Shown in pieces: positions 11,201-23,442 of a stretch of DNA of 64,000 nt. The notes below the pieces were generated by a model, which saw nothing but the letters and a program-made list of their open reading frames with translations, made no database searches and was not told the DNA's origin. A program made the translations under genes and the position numbers. The stretch is taken from assembly GCA_004802705.1 (NCBI GenBank), contig SGPL01000002.1, positions 62,001 to 126,000 on the forward strand, written 5' to 3'. Within the stretch, counting starts at the first letter, position 1. Each line of letters opens with the position of its first letter. The stretch is from Bondarzewia mesenterica (taxonomy: Eukaryota > Basidiomycota > Agaricomycetes > Russulales > Bondarzewiaceae).

Positions 11201-13485
11201 GAGCGAAACGTCGGAGTTTCTTGCCCATCGATGGGCCTTCTACTCTTTCTGTGCCGCCTGCCGCGACCTTCCTCCCTGGTCTGGTTGCCACGGGAGGGAG
11301 CCCGACCGACAGTGGCGACGACCGCCATGCTTCACTGACTCCCAGTTCAAGCCCTATGCCAAGTCCGAACCCGGTGCCGGTAGAGACGATCGAACAATTC
11401 CATCGGCGAGAACAAGAACGGGTCCGAGAAGCGTACACGAGATCGCTGCGCTCCGTCATGGCTTACCTGCGGGACATGAACGACCTCTCTCTGACGCAGA
11501 CAAACACATTCAGCATTGTCGGATCCCTGTCGTCGCCGGACATAGCGGGCAGCGGCGTGCGATCTCGCCGGCCGACGATGGTGGAGAGCGCGCGCGTCGT
11601 CTCGGATGGCTCTTCGCTCAACTCTTCGAGCTCGCTGATGGGTTCGCGGAGCAATTCTTCTGATCATCTCAGGTCGATGGAGTCCATCGTGCGCCTGCGG
11701 AGCTTGAGCTCCAGTCAGACTACCAGCGTGGCGACCACCGACAGCAGTGGGTCGAATGGGGGGGGAAGAACGCAAGTACAAAGATGACAGTGGGAAGCGC
11801 GCGATGATTGTGCGGGAGATCGTGACGTGCGTGTTCCTTTTCTTCTCATGCCAGCGCATACACGTCTCTAATACAAGCTTGTGCTTCTTCAGGACCGAGC
11901 GCACGTATGTCAAGGGTCTCCAGGAGCTCGTGGACATTTACATCAAGCCTGCGTCTGCGCCCGTCAACCTGCTCGGCGGCGTGAGCTCGAACAAAGAGAC
12001 GGTCGTGCCTGCGTCGGAGCGCAAGCTCGTCTTCAGCGGGCTCGAGTCGTTGTTCTCGTTCCACAAGGAAATCTTTTTGCCGGCGCTCGAGCGTGCGGCG
12101 GCACCGCTGATGAAGCCACCGCAGGTGCTAGCGGAGGAGGACGCGGACGGGCAACTGTCGCAGAGCGTGGCCAAGTCGGTCGCGAATATCTTCTTCTCGC
12201 ATGCCGCGTTCATGCGGATGTACTCGACTTACATCAAGTGAGTGCCTATGATTCTGCGAAACGCGCGCGGGGGAACATGTCGCTCACGAGAATTGATCCA
12301 GTAATTTTGAGAACTCCGTCCAGCGCATCAAGCACTGGGTGTCGGATCGCTCGACCGCCGCGCACGCGAACAGCACGTCGGCCCTGTCGCCGTCGTCGAG
12401 CAATGTGCAGATGGTCGGCCTCGGACTGGCCATCTCTTCCATCACCACGCCAGGTCTGTCGCCAGACGGGCCCATGAACGGGCCTGCTGCCTTGTCGTCT
12501 GGCCAGCGGAAACGCATCAAGTCGTACCTGAAGCGGTGTCGACTGAACCCGCGCCATTCGCAGCTGAACTTGGAGGGCTATCTGTTGCTGCCCGTCCAGC
12601 GGATACCGCGTTATCGGTTGCTCGTGAGTCTTCCTCTGAACGGCGCTCGATGCGTATTGACGTGACTCGTGTTGTCAGCTGGAAGAGTTGGGACGGAGCA
12701 CGCCTCCGACGGCGGGCGATGCCATTGATCCGCTGGACAATGCGTTGACGGAGATCTCGTCGTTGGCGACGAACATGAACGAGGGCAAGCGCGAGTCCGA
12801 GTCTCGGCGCAAGCTCGTGCAGTGGCAGTCGCGGATCCGGGGCAAGTTCCCGAGCCCGCTCGTCCAGCCTCACCGGTGAGCCCGATGATCCCACAACGCG
12901 CATATGACCCGCTGGCGCTGACCGATAATATTTTTCTTCTCCTCTCTCCTTGGCTGCAGGCGGCTGATTATGGACGGGCCGTTGTTGTTGACGCGCGTGG
13001 TGCGCAAGGCGACGATCGCGTTTTGAGGTGATCAACGCGCAGGGGGACGCGTCGACCGTGCAGGTCGAGTGTCTGTCGCCCGAGCAGACGCCGCGGTCGC
13101 TCGTCGGGATCCTGTGCAATGACTTGCTGGTCCTCTGTCGAGATCCGTCGGAGGGTAAGGATCCCCACTCTGCCGTTGATCTCTGGGCTGTGCTTCGGAT
13201 GCAGACGCTGCCGCAGCCGGCGAGCATCGTCCACGGGAATGGTGAGTCGCGTGTTTCTCGTGTTCCGCGGGTTTTTTTTTGACGATGTTTTGGTTGTGTT
13301 GTGCGTGCAGTGTTGCGCCTGGTGGACAATAAGGCTATTTTGTATTTTGAGGCGACGTCGACGTCGGACGCGTTGACGTGGTTCAGAGGTGAGCGCGCCG
13401 TTTGTCTTTTCGTCGCGATTGGAAGGTGCCTTGTGCTGAGAGCGCGACAGCGATCAACCTTCACATCCCTTCTTCGAAGCCCTGA
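8296..13485 (+). CDS. Large LRR-DH-PH Rho guanine nucleotide exchange factor
   Basis: Predicted activator of Rho/Cdc42 GTPases, about 1524 residues. Exons are 8296-8359, 8503-9465, 9536-11826, 11893-12237, 12302-12623, 12679-12875, 12960-13241, 13311-13388 and 13451-13485. Order: MVHGRNKPLPAKPE, a disordered Ser/Pro region with an acidic stretch near 9300-9400, leucine-rich repeats (LVALDISANFLGALPPAL, LEELNISSNPLRAFP, LHTLSVRRNKFYLLP), a long Ser/Thr-rich linker, a DH domain (AMIVREIVTTERTYVKGLQE, AFMRMYSTYINNFENS, LNLEGYLLLPVQRIPRYRLL) and a PH domain (ILCNDLLVLCRD, LRLVDNKAILYFEA). Two one-base frameshifts are required: an extra G in a G8 run (11758-11765) and an extra base at 13010-13024 (T4). 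With both removed, the exon sum is divisible by three. An N lies at 8769. Without the first intron the frame could start at 8367. Confidence 0.85.
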
Positions 13486-14200
13486 ACTGTGCCGACGTAC
13501 GTACGTAGCCATTCTTCGCATATTTCGTTTCCTCTTCCTTCTCTCTTTCTCCTTTCTTCTTTTTCGTTCTTGGCAGGAGCTCATTTTTTTTTAATATTAT
13601 TTTCTCCCGCCCCCTTTTTCTTTCTCCTTGTTCGATATCCTCCATCCCCTCCTCTCCTCTTGCCGATATCTTTCGTCATACACACGTACACACATACACA
13701 CACACGCAGCGCGTCATCGTATCCTTTCTTCCACGCACTCCCCCGTCACCCATCGGCGCTCAGCTCTTCTCCCGGTCGTCCGTCCGTCCATCCGTCCGTC
13801 CACAACTGTATCACATGGCAATCAACCCTCTCATCATATCTGTGCTCGTACCCTATGACCGTCCCAATTTTTTATATATCGTCGTCCCGGCTTTTTTTTC
13901 TATTTTATTTTCATCGTCCTCTCATTGCATTGGCAACTTCTTCAATGGGCCCCTTCGCGACGGGGACAGGCATCTCTCTCATCTCCTCCCTCTCTCATCC
14001 TTCGCCTCGCCATCGCAACCCAATTTTGCAGCTGGTATCTTCCTTTCTTTCCTTCTCTCTTTTCTCTCTTTTTCCCCCTTTTTTTTATTTTTCCTTCTTT
14101 TTTCTTTCTTAATCTTACTTTTCTCACACCCCTCGCGCGAGCTCCGTAACCCATGTCGTAGAGAAGAGCCTGGCCCCGCGGGCCCGGTTTATATACATAT
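13486..14200. other. Pyrimidine-rich 3' flank
   Basis: Strongly T/C-rich sequence with CA/TA and GTCC microrepeats (for example 13680-13710 and 13778-13800) and long T runs. Open frames are low-complexity and not credible genes. It probably contains the 3' UTR of the Rho-GEF. Confidence 0.5.
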
Positions 14201-14204
14201 ATAT

Positions 14205-14490
14205 GAATATAAATATATAGCCGTCTATTTTGCACGGGTTTCAGCGTCGTGCACTACGTATGTGTTCGAGAGATTGGGAGTGGGGATGGATGGAGTGGTG
14301 TCTTGAGTCTGAGTAGGGAGGATGGTATGTGTGGATGGGTGGGAGTATATATAGCCAGATATAGCCATATATTTTGCACGGGTTCGGTGTTATGTACTGT
14401 GTATGTGTTCGATTGGGAGTGGGATGGAGGTGGTGTATGAGTCTGGGCAGAGAGGATGGTATGTCTGGTTCGGTGGGAAGGAGTCTGAGG
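14205..14490. repeat. Two-copy tandem repeat, period about 134-144 bp
   Basis: ATTTTGCACGGGTT recurs at 14227 and 14371, preceded each time by a TATATAGCC motif. TATGTGTTCGA, GATTGGGAGTGG and GAGGATGGTATGT recur in the same order, the last 134 bp apart. The two units are imperfect direct copies with small indels. No gene was recognised. Confidence 0.8.
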
Positions 14491-17094
14491 CTGACGGTGG
14501 GAAGGAACTCGCAAGGAGGGGAAGGGGGAGCGTGGAAGGACGTGGGAGGGTTCGGGGGGAACCAAATAGGTGGCGCCGCCGGGTCGACCGTCGACGACGA
14601 TCAAGGTAAATCGTCACACCATGCAGACTTCGAAAGAGTCAGCACTTGAGCTTGTGAGCCCGATGCGACGAGCTGGTCATGAGAATGAGCAGGAGATGCT
14701 AGATCAATCGGATCTGGGTGCGAAATCGAAGCAGAACGAAGAGATGCGAGTGAGAACTTAAGTTCAAGCCGGTGGTTCTGGAAGATAGGAATTGAATACG
14801 TTGGGTGCGGTGCGTGTGGGATAAGGAAGCGGCCAGCTGGTGAGCCTTCTGTTCTTGCGGCACCCCTGGGATTGTCTGTAGTATGCAGCAGTTACCTGCA
14901 AGCTACGTAGCTTGTCTGACTGTATCTTGACATGATGAATCATCGAAGGAGCAGCGCTCGGATGGGACGTGCGTAATGACAACAGCGTGAGGAGACTTGG
15001 TTGGTTGGTGGTTGCGTGCAGCACAGCTACAATATGATGAACAGCTGCGCGCAGCGTCAGGAGGCACAATCATGAGCAGATTCGGAATCGAGCCCCCTCC
15101 CACCCGAGTCGCATGGTCACTAAGTCAGCAAAGAACCTTTAATGCTACAAAGTAAATGCATATGGATTGCGCACCTCCCGGTTCGTAGCTCACCAGCTGG
15201 TCGACACAGCATGAAGATATCAAAGTGTGATCTCCGCTCTGAACGAGTTCATACATACACTGCGCAAAGTTGCATCGCATGACCCCCTCCTTCGCTGGTC
15301 ACATCCAATTCTGAACATGGCGTGCTACTGGTGCCTGTGTGGTCATCTTCGTGCATTGCTTCGCACCGACAAACCGTCCATGCGCGCACAGAGCTCGAGA
15401 TCCGCCCGTTGCGGTAACGTCAGGTGGGCAGAGAACAGTGCCTGGTGGGTCCTGCGGGGTAAGCAACTCCATAGTGTGGGGAACCTACCCGGGCAGGTTG
15501 TGGGGGTGCACGGCACAATATGGCCGGAACCAGACTTGTCGGGATCGCGCCCTACGTCGACGGCGGCGGCGTAGGAGCAGGTGTCTGCGTCAACGCCACG
15601 TCCATCATCAATTTTCGATCTTACGCAAATGCCTGCCTACCGTGTGCAACGCAGACGGCGTTGCATAACTAATCAGATGCGGCTCGACCAGTCCGATGTG
15701 TGTAGTGAGCAGGTTTCTGACAGGAATAACGAGAGGTTAGAGCTCGCGGAGCGCCAGACTCGACTTTGACTTACTCATCCTGACCTTGATGAGATCACTG
15801 ACTCGCAGGGGGGGAAAACAAACTTCACGAAAAAAAAAAACACTGCCTCACTTACTTATCATGCAAATTCCCAAAACAAAACAAGAAGACAAAAATAGGG
15901 AGAGAAAAGAAGTTTCAGCCTGACGATTCCTCATGATCACGCAACGCAACATCCTTTTCCATCGTTCCCGCGTGATCCCGCACTAGAAGTCAAAGACTCC
16001 CGCTGTTGTGCTCACTGCCCTCCGGAGTAAGATCCACACATAACTTACAAGCAAGCCAGACCATGGGCTTTATCCGTGCACGACGGTGAGGCGCTCGCCA
16101 GTCTCCACCTCCTTCTCCTCTTAGTGCGGGATCAGATTCAAAAAAGCCCTTTGGAGAAATATCGCTCGAAGAGGCTCACGGACCCGGTTCGCATGCGGAG
16201 CAATCGAGCAACTGGCCCAGCCCAGGGATGGCTGTAAATAAATTTCATGTGCGGGTGTCCTTGTCCGTCACTACGCCATAGAGACTCGGCCACCAGTCTA
16301 GCGCGTGGGTCGTCGGACTCTTGAGCCTCCGACTCCGCGAGCGGTGGAGCAAGGCACGTTATGACCATTACACACAGGCTTCAGTTACAGCACATAGCGT
16401 GGTGTTGGCGTGGTGACTGTCAAATTGTCTGCGCACGGGGCTCGTGCTGGCTCGTGCATCCTCTCAAAGTGCATGCTGGCAAATAAAATACTACTATGTA
16501 GTACGTGCACGCGTCCCGAGTCGGCTGGCAGTTTAAATTGAACTGTTGAATAACGAAATCGCGACAGGTACATACCGTGGTGGTACGATGACGGAAGTGC
16601 TAGAGTAACTTACCAGCAAGTTTATAATAAGCTTAGCTCGTCCGAACGACGGCGGAACAAGTATTTCCGACAGTCGAGCCATGTCCTTCATTTTTTTTTT
16701 GGGTCGCGAGACCACTGCTGACCGGGACCACTGGATCAAACATCCGAGCACCCAAACTAATGCAGCTAGTGCCCGTCCAAAACAGTTGTCCCGCCCCAAA
16801 GCTCAAGAGACATGATCGAGGTGATTCAAAAACGCAGAACAAGAAAAAAAAAAAGATATGGATATATGCACCCATTAAGTTTCGTACCAATTACATCCAA
16901 CAATTGCGTATATATGCGTCCCGGAGCGTCTTGCCATGCGTGCGTGCGTGTACACAGTAATAGAGACCACGCGAAATACAAGAAAAAACAAACACTACCA
17001 TCATCCCTCGTATACCAAAGGTATCGTCAGCATCTTCCTTCCGTAATATAAAAAGCAATCCATGTTCTTAAATATCGCCCGCAATAATATGGAA
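14491..17094. other. Gene-poor interval
   Basis: No recognised gene. A stretch near 15380-15665 reads with several Cys/Gly codons (GAGVCVNATSIINFRS in one frame) and might be a fragment of a small secreted protein, but it has no start and no clear splicing. The interval also has A-rich tracts (15830-15900, 16840-16855) and a 25-bp match near 16275 to sequence near 45840. It ends in the 3' flank of the permease. Confidence 0.4.
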
Positions 17095-19302
17095 TCACAT
17101 CTGTTGTGCGCGAACAGAGTGGTCAGCCTCGGAGGGCGATGCGATGTGGAACGGACAGGACAACTTACCAACCACTGCCAGAACGCCTCCCACTTGTTCC
17201 TCGGGGGCGGCTCGTCGTACGTCTCGGCCTCAATCTCCTCCAAGCCGGAGACAAAGTCCATGTCCGCAGCCCGGACGGGTGGTACCCGCTTGTAGAGCAT
17301 CGAGCCCCGCGTACATGGCGGGGAACAACATTAGGGGGATGTAGTTTGTGGCGAAAGTCGCACTGTCCCAATTTCCCTTGAGGAACACGCTGAATCCAGA
17401 GAACTGCACAGAGCAAACCGAGGATCAGAGACGACCCGCGCAAGCCAATGAGAGAAAAGAGACGCACGAAGCAGATGACGAAGCACGCGATCGCGGCGTA
17501 CCACGCTGCGTATGGCTGAAGTTTCGAGGCGTAGGGGAGTTTGCTACGATCAAAACCTTGTTGCTTGAAGCCTTTGTGGAATCGGATATAGGTGACGGCG
17601 ATACCAAACCAGGTCAGGAGCCCAGCGACGGACGTCATGTTGGCGAACCAGTTGAAAACCTTCCCCGAACCGGTCGTGACACCCATGTACGCAAGGAAAG
17701 CGAAAGCCGTCGAGCAGCAGAGCGCGGCCCATGGGAGACCCGACTTTGTTGTGCGCGCGAAGATCTTTGGTGCATTGCCAGCAACGGCAAGACCGTCTTG
17801 AATGGGGATGTCAGTTGACCTTTCGCGTACCGCGTGGAAAGGGACTCACACAATGCACGGGAACTCGTGTATAGATCACTAGAGGCCGCGGACCATGCAG
17901 AGGTCAATAGACAAGCATTGACGATCTATACAGCACAAACCCATTCAGACACGTGAGAGGAGGTGAATGGCAGTGAAAACTTACACTGGGAAGAGCCTTG
18001 ATACCCGCAGTGCTGATAGCGATGACGAAGGGAGAGGCGGCAGCAGTCCCCGAATTGAGGTTGAGTTCGGCGTTGTTGGACGGCACGAGAAGACCAATTA
18101 CGATGACACCACCGATATAGAAGAGTAGAATACGGATGTACACGCGGCGAATCGCCTTGGGGAGGTTCCTTCTCGGGTTCTTTGCCTCACCAGCGGCAAT
18201 CTGTCGAAAGGTTATGACCTGCAAACGCTTTGGCAGGGAAGGTGAAGGCACTCACAGCCACAATTTCGGTACCAATGAAAGAGAAGGCAGCCTGCGTGAT
18301 GACAGCCCACCATCCTAAAAATTGACCTTTGGCACCGGCGATACCATTGTACTGTACGAAGGGGCCCGGGTGCTTCCAGTAACGGAAACCGAGACGATCG
18401 TGGTTGGGGCCTCCGCCGAGATCGAGGACGATGCCGAGGATGATCAAGCCTGCAGAGAATAACTAAGCCCAAATAGGGATCGTGAAAAGTAAAAGACCTA
18501 CCAACGATGGTGATGACCTTGATCGACGCGAAAATGAACTCTGCTTCACCGTATGCACCTGTGGTCACGGCGATCAGCTTCCGAGCTGATCGAAAAATTT
18601 GTGCAGGCGACACGCACCAGCACCGAGGAAATTGATGGTGACGACGACGACCAAGCATATTGTTATCCATGCCGAGTTGTTGATGCTCTTGTTCCAGAAG
18701 TTGATGAGAACGGCGGCGGCGCTGAGCTCTGCAGGAAGGATGATTGTCCAGTTGTACCAGTAATTCCAGCCCATGGTGAAGGAAAATGCGGGGTCGACGA
18801 AACGCTCGGCCAGTTTGATGTGGCCACCGGGGATGGGAAGGTACGCAATCATTTCACCGAGCGAAATCTGATGAGGGGAGGGGTGAGGGGGGACATAGAC
18901 GACGGCATGGAGGCACGCACCATGATACTGTAACAAATGGACCCGACCGCAATATACCCAAGTAAAAGACCGATTGGACCACCATGTCTCAACGAGTTCG
19001 CTGTTCCCAAGAAAAGACCCGTTCCAATGACACCTACCCAAAAGGCCGTTTAAAAGGGACATCCTTGACCTAGAAGAAAAAAGCGCGAGAGAACGTACCG
19101 CCAATACTACAGAAAACAAAATGGCGTCAAAAAAATGAGAAGGTTGGGGTTGCATCGAGGCGCACCTGATCATGGCAATATGCCTGTTTTTCAGCTGCCT
19201 TTTGAGCCTCTGCTCACGAGGGTGAATGGACTCGAGATTGGACTCGGATGCCGCGTATACCGGAGGCGGGGCCTTTTCGTCATATTCCTCTTTGGACGAC
19301 AT
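17095..19302 (-). CDS. Amino-acid permease (APC superfamily, fungal YAT type)
   Basis: Plasma-membrane proton-coupled amino-acid importer, about 539 residues. Eleven exons: 19302-19166, 19106-19099 (8 nt), 19033-18921, 18867-18618, 18558-18502, 18449-18256, 18200-17985, 17925-17850, 17796-17468, 17403-17169 and 17100-17095 (Met plus stop). After a hydrophilic N-terminus the junctions produce ISIGGVIGTGLFLGTANSL, the helix 1 signature. Then come GEMIAYLPIPGGH, GWNYWYNW, FIGTEIVAIAAGEAKNPRRN (a family hallmark), LTSAWSAASSDLYTSSRALY, WFANMTSVAGLLTWFGI and a C-terminal EAFWQWLM. One frameshift is needed in GCGGGGCTC (about 17301-17310), where G3 instead of G4 gives MYAGSMLYKRVPP and makes the exon sum divisible by three. 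Substrate cannot be told from sequence. Confidence 0.9.
19099..19106 (-). other. 8-nt microexon of the permease
   Basis: TATTGGCG lies between a TGTAG acceptor and a GTACGT donor. With the flanking exons it completes Ser-Ile-Gly-Gly, the invariant start of helix 1. Skipping it would destroy the frame. Confidence 0.85.
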
Positions 19303-20696
19303 GGCTGGTCGTGAGGCGCAGTGCGCAGGAGATAGCTTGGAGAAGGGGGAGGGAGGGACGCGAGGGGGGCGACGAGGGGAGAAAGAAAAAAGGGCGGGGA
19401 GGAGAATTATATAGGCTGGGATTTGACATGCTGAAGCAAAGTAAGCGCCCGACGCGCTTCCCCAGGCGCCAAGAACACGGTGCGCTATCTGTGCCCTTCG
19501 GAGCGGCCGGAGGCATGTGACAGGACCGTGCCTCTCTCGAGAACTTGCTCACTTGTTCTCCACGAACTCCAATTTTCTCCATTTCATCTGATCATTTACC
19601 CAGTTTCCAACCCGTCCATGGACATCTTCCAACCGCTTTCTTCTTTATCTCTGCAATTTTTTTTTTTCTCCTACTCAACGACTCGATCACCGATCACCGT
19701 ATCTCTGAGACAACCCCATCAAGCTCTCAAGTGGGTGAAATACGATATATTCCATCCATTCCACTATCGCGCGTATGGCTCTGTATGGCCCACGCGCGTT
19801 GACCCGTCCCCGTCGACCTGGCCCAACATAGCGACAGTTCACGATAAGGCAGAAGCTCGACCTGGTCTATTTTTTATCGTCTCAGCCCGTGCCGCAGGCT
19901 TCACTTTTCAGCCTCCCCTCGATCACGATCCCACCCAAAAGTCCTCATTACAGCAACATTGCAGTATGTTTTCTTGCCTCGGTCACCTAAGCTACGCTAT
20001 CTAGCCTTCACATTGTGCAAGTCCTGTACGTATCCCTTGAAGGTCAAATATATATATCTACACACGACCTGGATTTTAGGCTTGCCTACGCATGCGCAGT
20101 TACTTAGCTATACGAATATCACTGCATCTCTAGCCTCTCCCATCTGAATAGCTTAGTGAATGAGAGCGATATACAGTATGTTAGTACTTATCATGGATCA
20201 TATAAGTACATCACCCCCCTCATCGACTCATGTGCCCCGAGAAAGAAAAGGACATCTCACTGACATCCATGGAGCCTATCCGTGATCATTTCGCTATCAT
20301 CAATCGACAGATGCAACCTTACGAGCAGTGCTGCGCCGCTACTACTTCTGCCGGTCATTTATGGCATCTTCTATTCTGTCTCGCTTCGACAGCACACCTG
20401 CATCTAACACAGCACAGTGTCGTGATACCACTCACTGCTCGTAAACTGAATATATTAGCGTCCAGCGCTCACCTGCGCTCACTGACAAACAAGCTAATGT
20501 AGTCAGATAAGTTAATAGGATTAAGAGGCACAGGAACGAAGATAACCACATGCATTCAAAAGTAAAACATTCGTCGTGACGCGTGAAGCTTCGTGAAGGC
20601 GCTCGAGACTCCATATCGGATGATAAGCGTCCGGGGGTGACCGGAATTGTTCACCCACATAAGTTACACTGTTACACTGCCTACCTGACATGCCTC
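19303..20696. other. Spacer holding the permease 5' region
   Basis: No gene recognised. Open frames on the plus strand near 19480-20000 and 20230-20500 lack domains and coding bias. The 19303-19420 part is GA-rich and is the likely permease promoter and leader. Confidence 0.45.
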
Positions 20697-23442
20697 TCAG
20701 TCAGCAAACAACATCGCCTCTACCTCGTCTTCTGAGGTCAGGAATCTCTGTGGGCTGGCTCGAGAGACCAGAGTCGTAGCAGGCTGCCTAGCTGTCGCAT
20801 GACTCGAGTCTGCGCGGCCAAGGCCGGCTTTCCGTGGTCGCGACGTCGTCCTTAGTGCTGGAGCAAGTTTTGCAGGGCCTGGTACTGTGAGCTCCACTGG
20901 TCCGTGCCCAGAACGTTGTCGTATCCTTGGACGTTTGTCAGAAGACAGCGTAGGTAGATTTACCCGTGTATCAGGTAGGCCTGTAGACTCGACGCTATCA
21001 TTCTTCGACGGTACTGCAGCACGAGACTCAAAATTCATTGCGAAAAACTTAGCAAGTGGAGAAGATTCTTCACATACCTCTTGTCAGAAAAACCTTTGGT
21101 GACTTGACTTCCAAGACATCTCTCGGTCCCTGCAACGCCGTAAACTTCTGTCTTTTTCGGCCAACAGTTGCTTCCGCATTCTCTTCCTCGACATGGGCAT
21201 CTGATGCCGTTCTCTCCTCAACCCACTTCCGTTTGCCAATGCTGCCGTTATTATCGATGGCGCCGACTTTCACGCTATCTACGCGCGTCCCATTGGTCTT
21301 CGCCTGCGGAGATCCAAGCCCGGTCGACATAGTCAAATGCGCCTCGGATGATGGCCCCCCCCTCCCACAGCTCGTCTCTCCAGTCTCCCTTCGTGAATGT
21401 GTCACACGACCGATTGTGGGTCCTCGTACGGCCTGCTCTGACGCGTACTCTGCATTGGTAAGGATGGGAGGGCCTTCGGGCACGCCCGGCTGTTCGTGAA
21501 GATCTTCGTCGCTGCTTGTCGCGTCGGCCGGTCTCGGCTTCCCGTCGGTCTTGTCCCGCCTAGAGAAGTATTTGGCCTTTTTAACAGCAGCCCTGCTATC
21601 GATCGCGTATGGGTCGTCGACGTCCTCGAGCTGACGCTTCCGAGTTCCCGCCCCCTTCGCCGGAGTCGCTACTCCCGTCACCAGAATTTTCGGTTCTCTC
21701 GTCTGAGTCCCCCCTCTCTTAGCCTCCTGACGTTGACGTTTCTCCTTCACTGCCTTGGAGAACCTCGCCAGGACGCCGGGCCTCTCTTTGTATCGAGCAA
21801 AAAGTATTTTGTTGTAATACTCTTGCATGACGTCAATTTCACGCACTGACAGAGGACGTTTGACGGTATAACCCTTTGGGCCATCGTACTTCTCGTATGC
21901 GAAGTCGCGAACTTTGGTGGACTCGGGGAGGGGGTTGGGATTGATTTGTGATGCAAGGATGGGGCGGGGACGTGGAGGGGCAGAAGGAGCTGGGGCTGGG
22001 GCTGGGGCTGGACGAGTGGGAGATGTGGGGGGTGAGGGCCTTTCGAGCTCATCCAGACAGATATCGCATCGCCTGACATCGTCCAGGAATGTGACCGTTG
22101 CTTTTTGGAGCTGTTCTTTGTGGACGCCTGGCATGACGAACCGACGCGGGACATTGTTCGCACCGACCATCCAATCGGTCTTCATGTCCTCGGGAAAGAT
22201 TGGTGGGTCCCAATCGTCGTCCGAAGGTTCCTCCTCGTCAGATGACACCTCCGCGTCCTTCGCGTCCTTCTTAGAGCGCATCTGTTTCCGCAGGGCATTC
22301 CGTTTCAATCGTGCTAGCGCTCTCCTGGTCTTGTTAAGCTCCTTCTGGCGCGCGCCCTTGTAATCTAGCAAGAACTTGACGTGGCGCATCTCGAGCCGCG
22401 TCTCGCTCTCGTATGCCTCCCCGAGGCCGACGGCCTCATTTGGCACGACGGCGCGGCTGGCCTGGAAATCGATAATCGTCACTTTCAAGTCGCCCCCAAT
22501 CAGCATGTGTCGCAGTGCGATGTCGCTGTGAACAATGCCACGGGCATGGATCTTGGCAAAGGCCTCAACGACGAGGTGTTTGAGTACATGCGGCATGGTA
22601 GGTGACGCTTCGATCCAGAAAATAGGATGGGGGGGCTCCATGATAATATTGACTTGGCCGGGACGGGTGTATACACCCATGATGCGCGGGACACAATCAC
22701 CTTGGAGGGGAAGCAGGTAGTGTGATGATTTGTAGAGCGCAAGCTGAGGCATATATGAACATATGAGCATCCGCAAGAGGGAGACTAGAAATTCTTGCTC
22801 ACTTCGGAATGAAAGCCAGACCATTGGCTCTGCATGGAGAGTTTCCAACTTCACGATGACCGAAATCAGCTCCGACAAGAGAGAATGTGTTGAGAAAAGA
22901 GAACCCACGTTTTGGAAACGTATACGATTTCATGCTTAACTTCCCCGCTGTCATTGCGAGTAATCACTACTCCAGATTTGATGTAGGCGGAGGACATCGC
23001 GCCCGCTAACGAATAATGTTAGTAACATGCCACGCGCGCTGGAGATCGGAAACATACAGCCCAAATACTTCAACTCTTTGATTTCCTTGATCGGTTTTCC
23101 ATTCATGAATTCATAATTCCCCTGCGTGCGGTACAGGACGTTGTATGCGGCTTTTACCACATGAGAGGCAGCATCTGACTCGTCGTCCTCCTTAATGTCT
23201 TCCGCCCGAATATTGGGATTCATACCGCGCCAGTCGATCATCGCGGCGCACTGCGCCGCTCTCGCGGGTGACGGCTTTCGTTGCGGCGGAGGGCGCGGCT
23301 GATTGTCCTCAGAATCTTCAGCGCATAGTGCCTTGAACCACACCGTATACGGGCTGCCTAAGTAAATGGCACGAAATGTGGAAGGTCTTGATTTAGCTAG
23401 GGTCCAGCCTTCGCGAGGTGTAGTCGGCGTCCAGATTGACAT
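20697..23442 (-). CDS. Protein-kinase-like protein with long basic disordered tail
   Basis: Starts at 23442 (MSIWTPTTPREGW). Exon 1 runs to about 23060, then AYIKSGVVITRNDSGEVKHE, a main exon to about 21070, an intron opening GTATGTG, and a last exon ending EVEAMLFAD. The kinase C-lobe is visible: GDCVPRIMGVYT and IMEPP, then HSDIALRHMLI, a catalytic-loop-like motif, and VTIIDFQASR in place of the DFG region. The metal-binding Asn expected five residues after the catalytic Asp is His here, and DFG reads DFQ, so activity is uncertain. About 350 further residues are charged and disordered, with KKDAKDAEVSSDEEE, an Ala-Pro repeat and nuclear-localisation-like clusters. It resembles fungal-specific kinase-like families; the role is unknown. 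Splicing near 22800-22950 is uncertain. Confidence 0.65.

Noticed and set aside
15227..15668. Open frames in the 15.2-15.7 kb region
   Set aside because: Some Cys-rich stretches look protein-like, but they are in different frames with no start or consistent introns.
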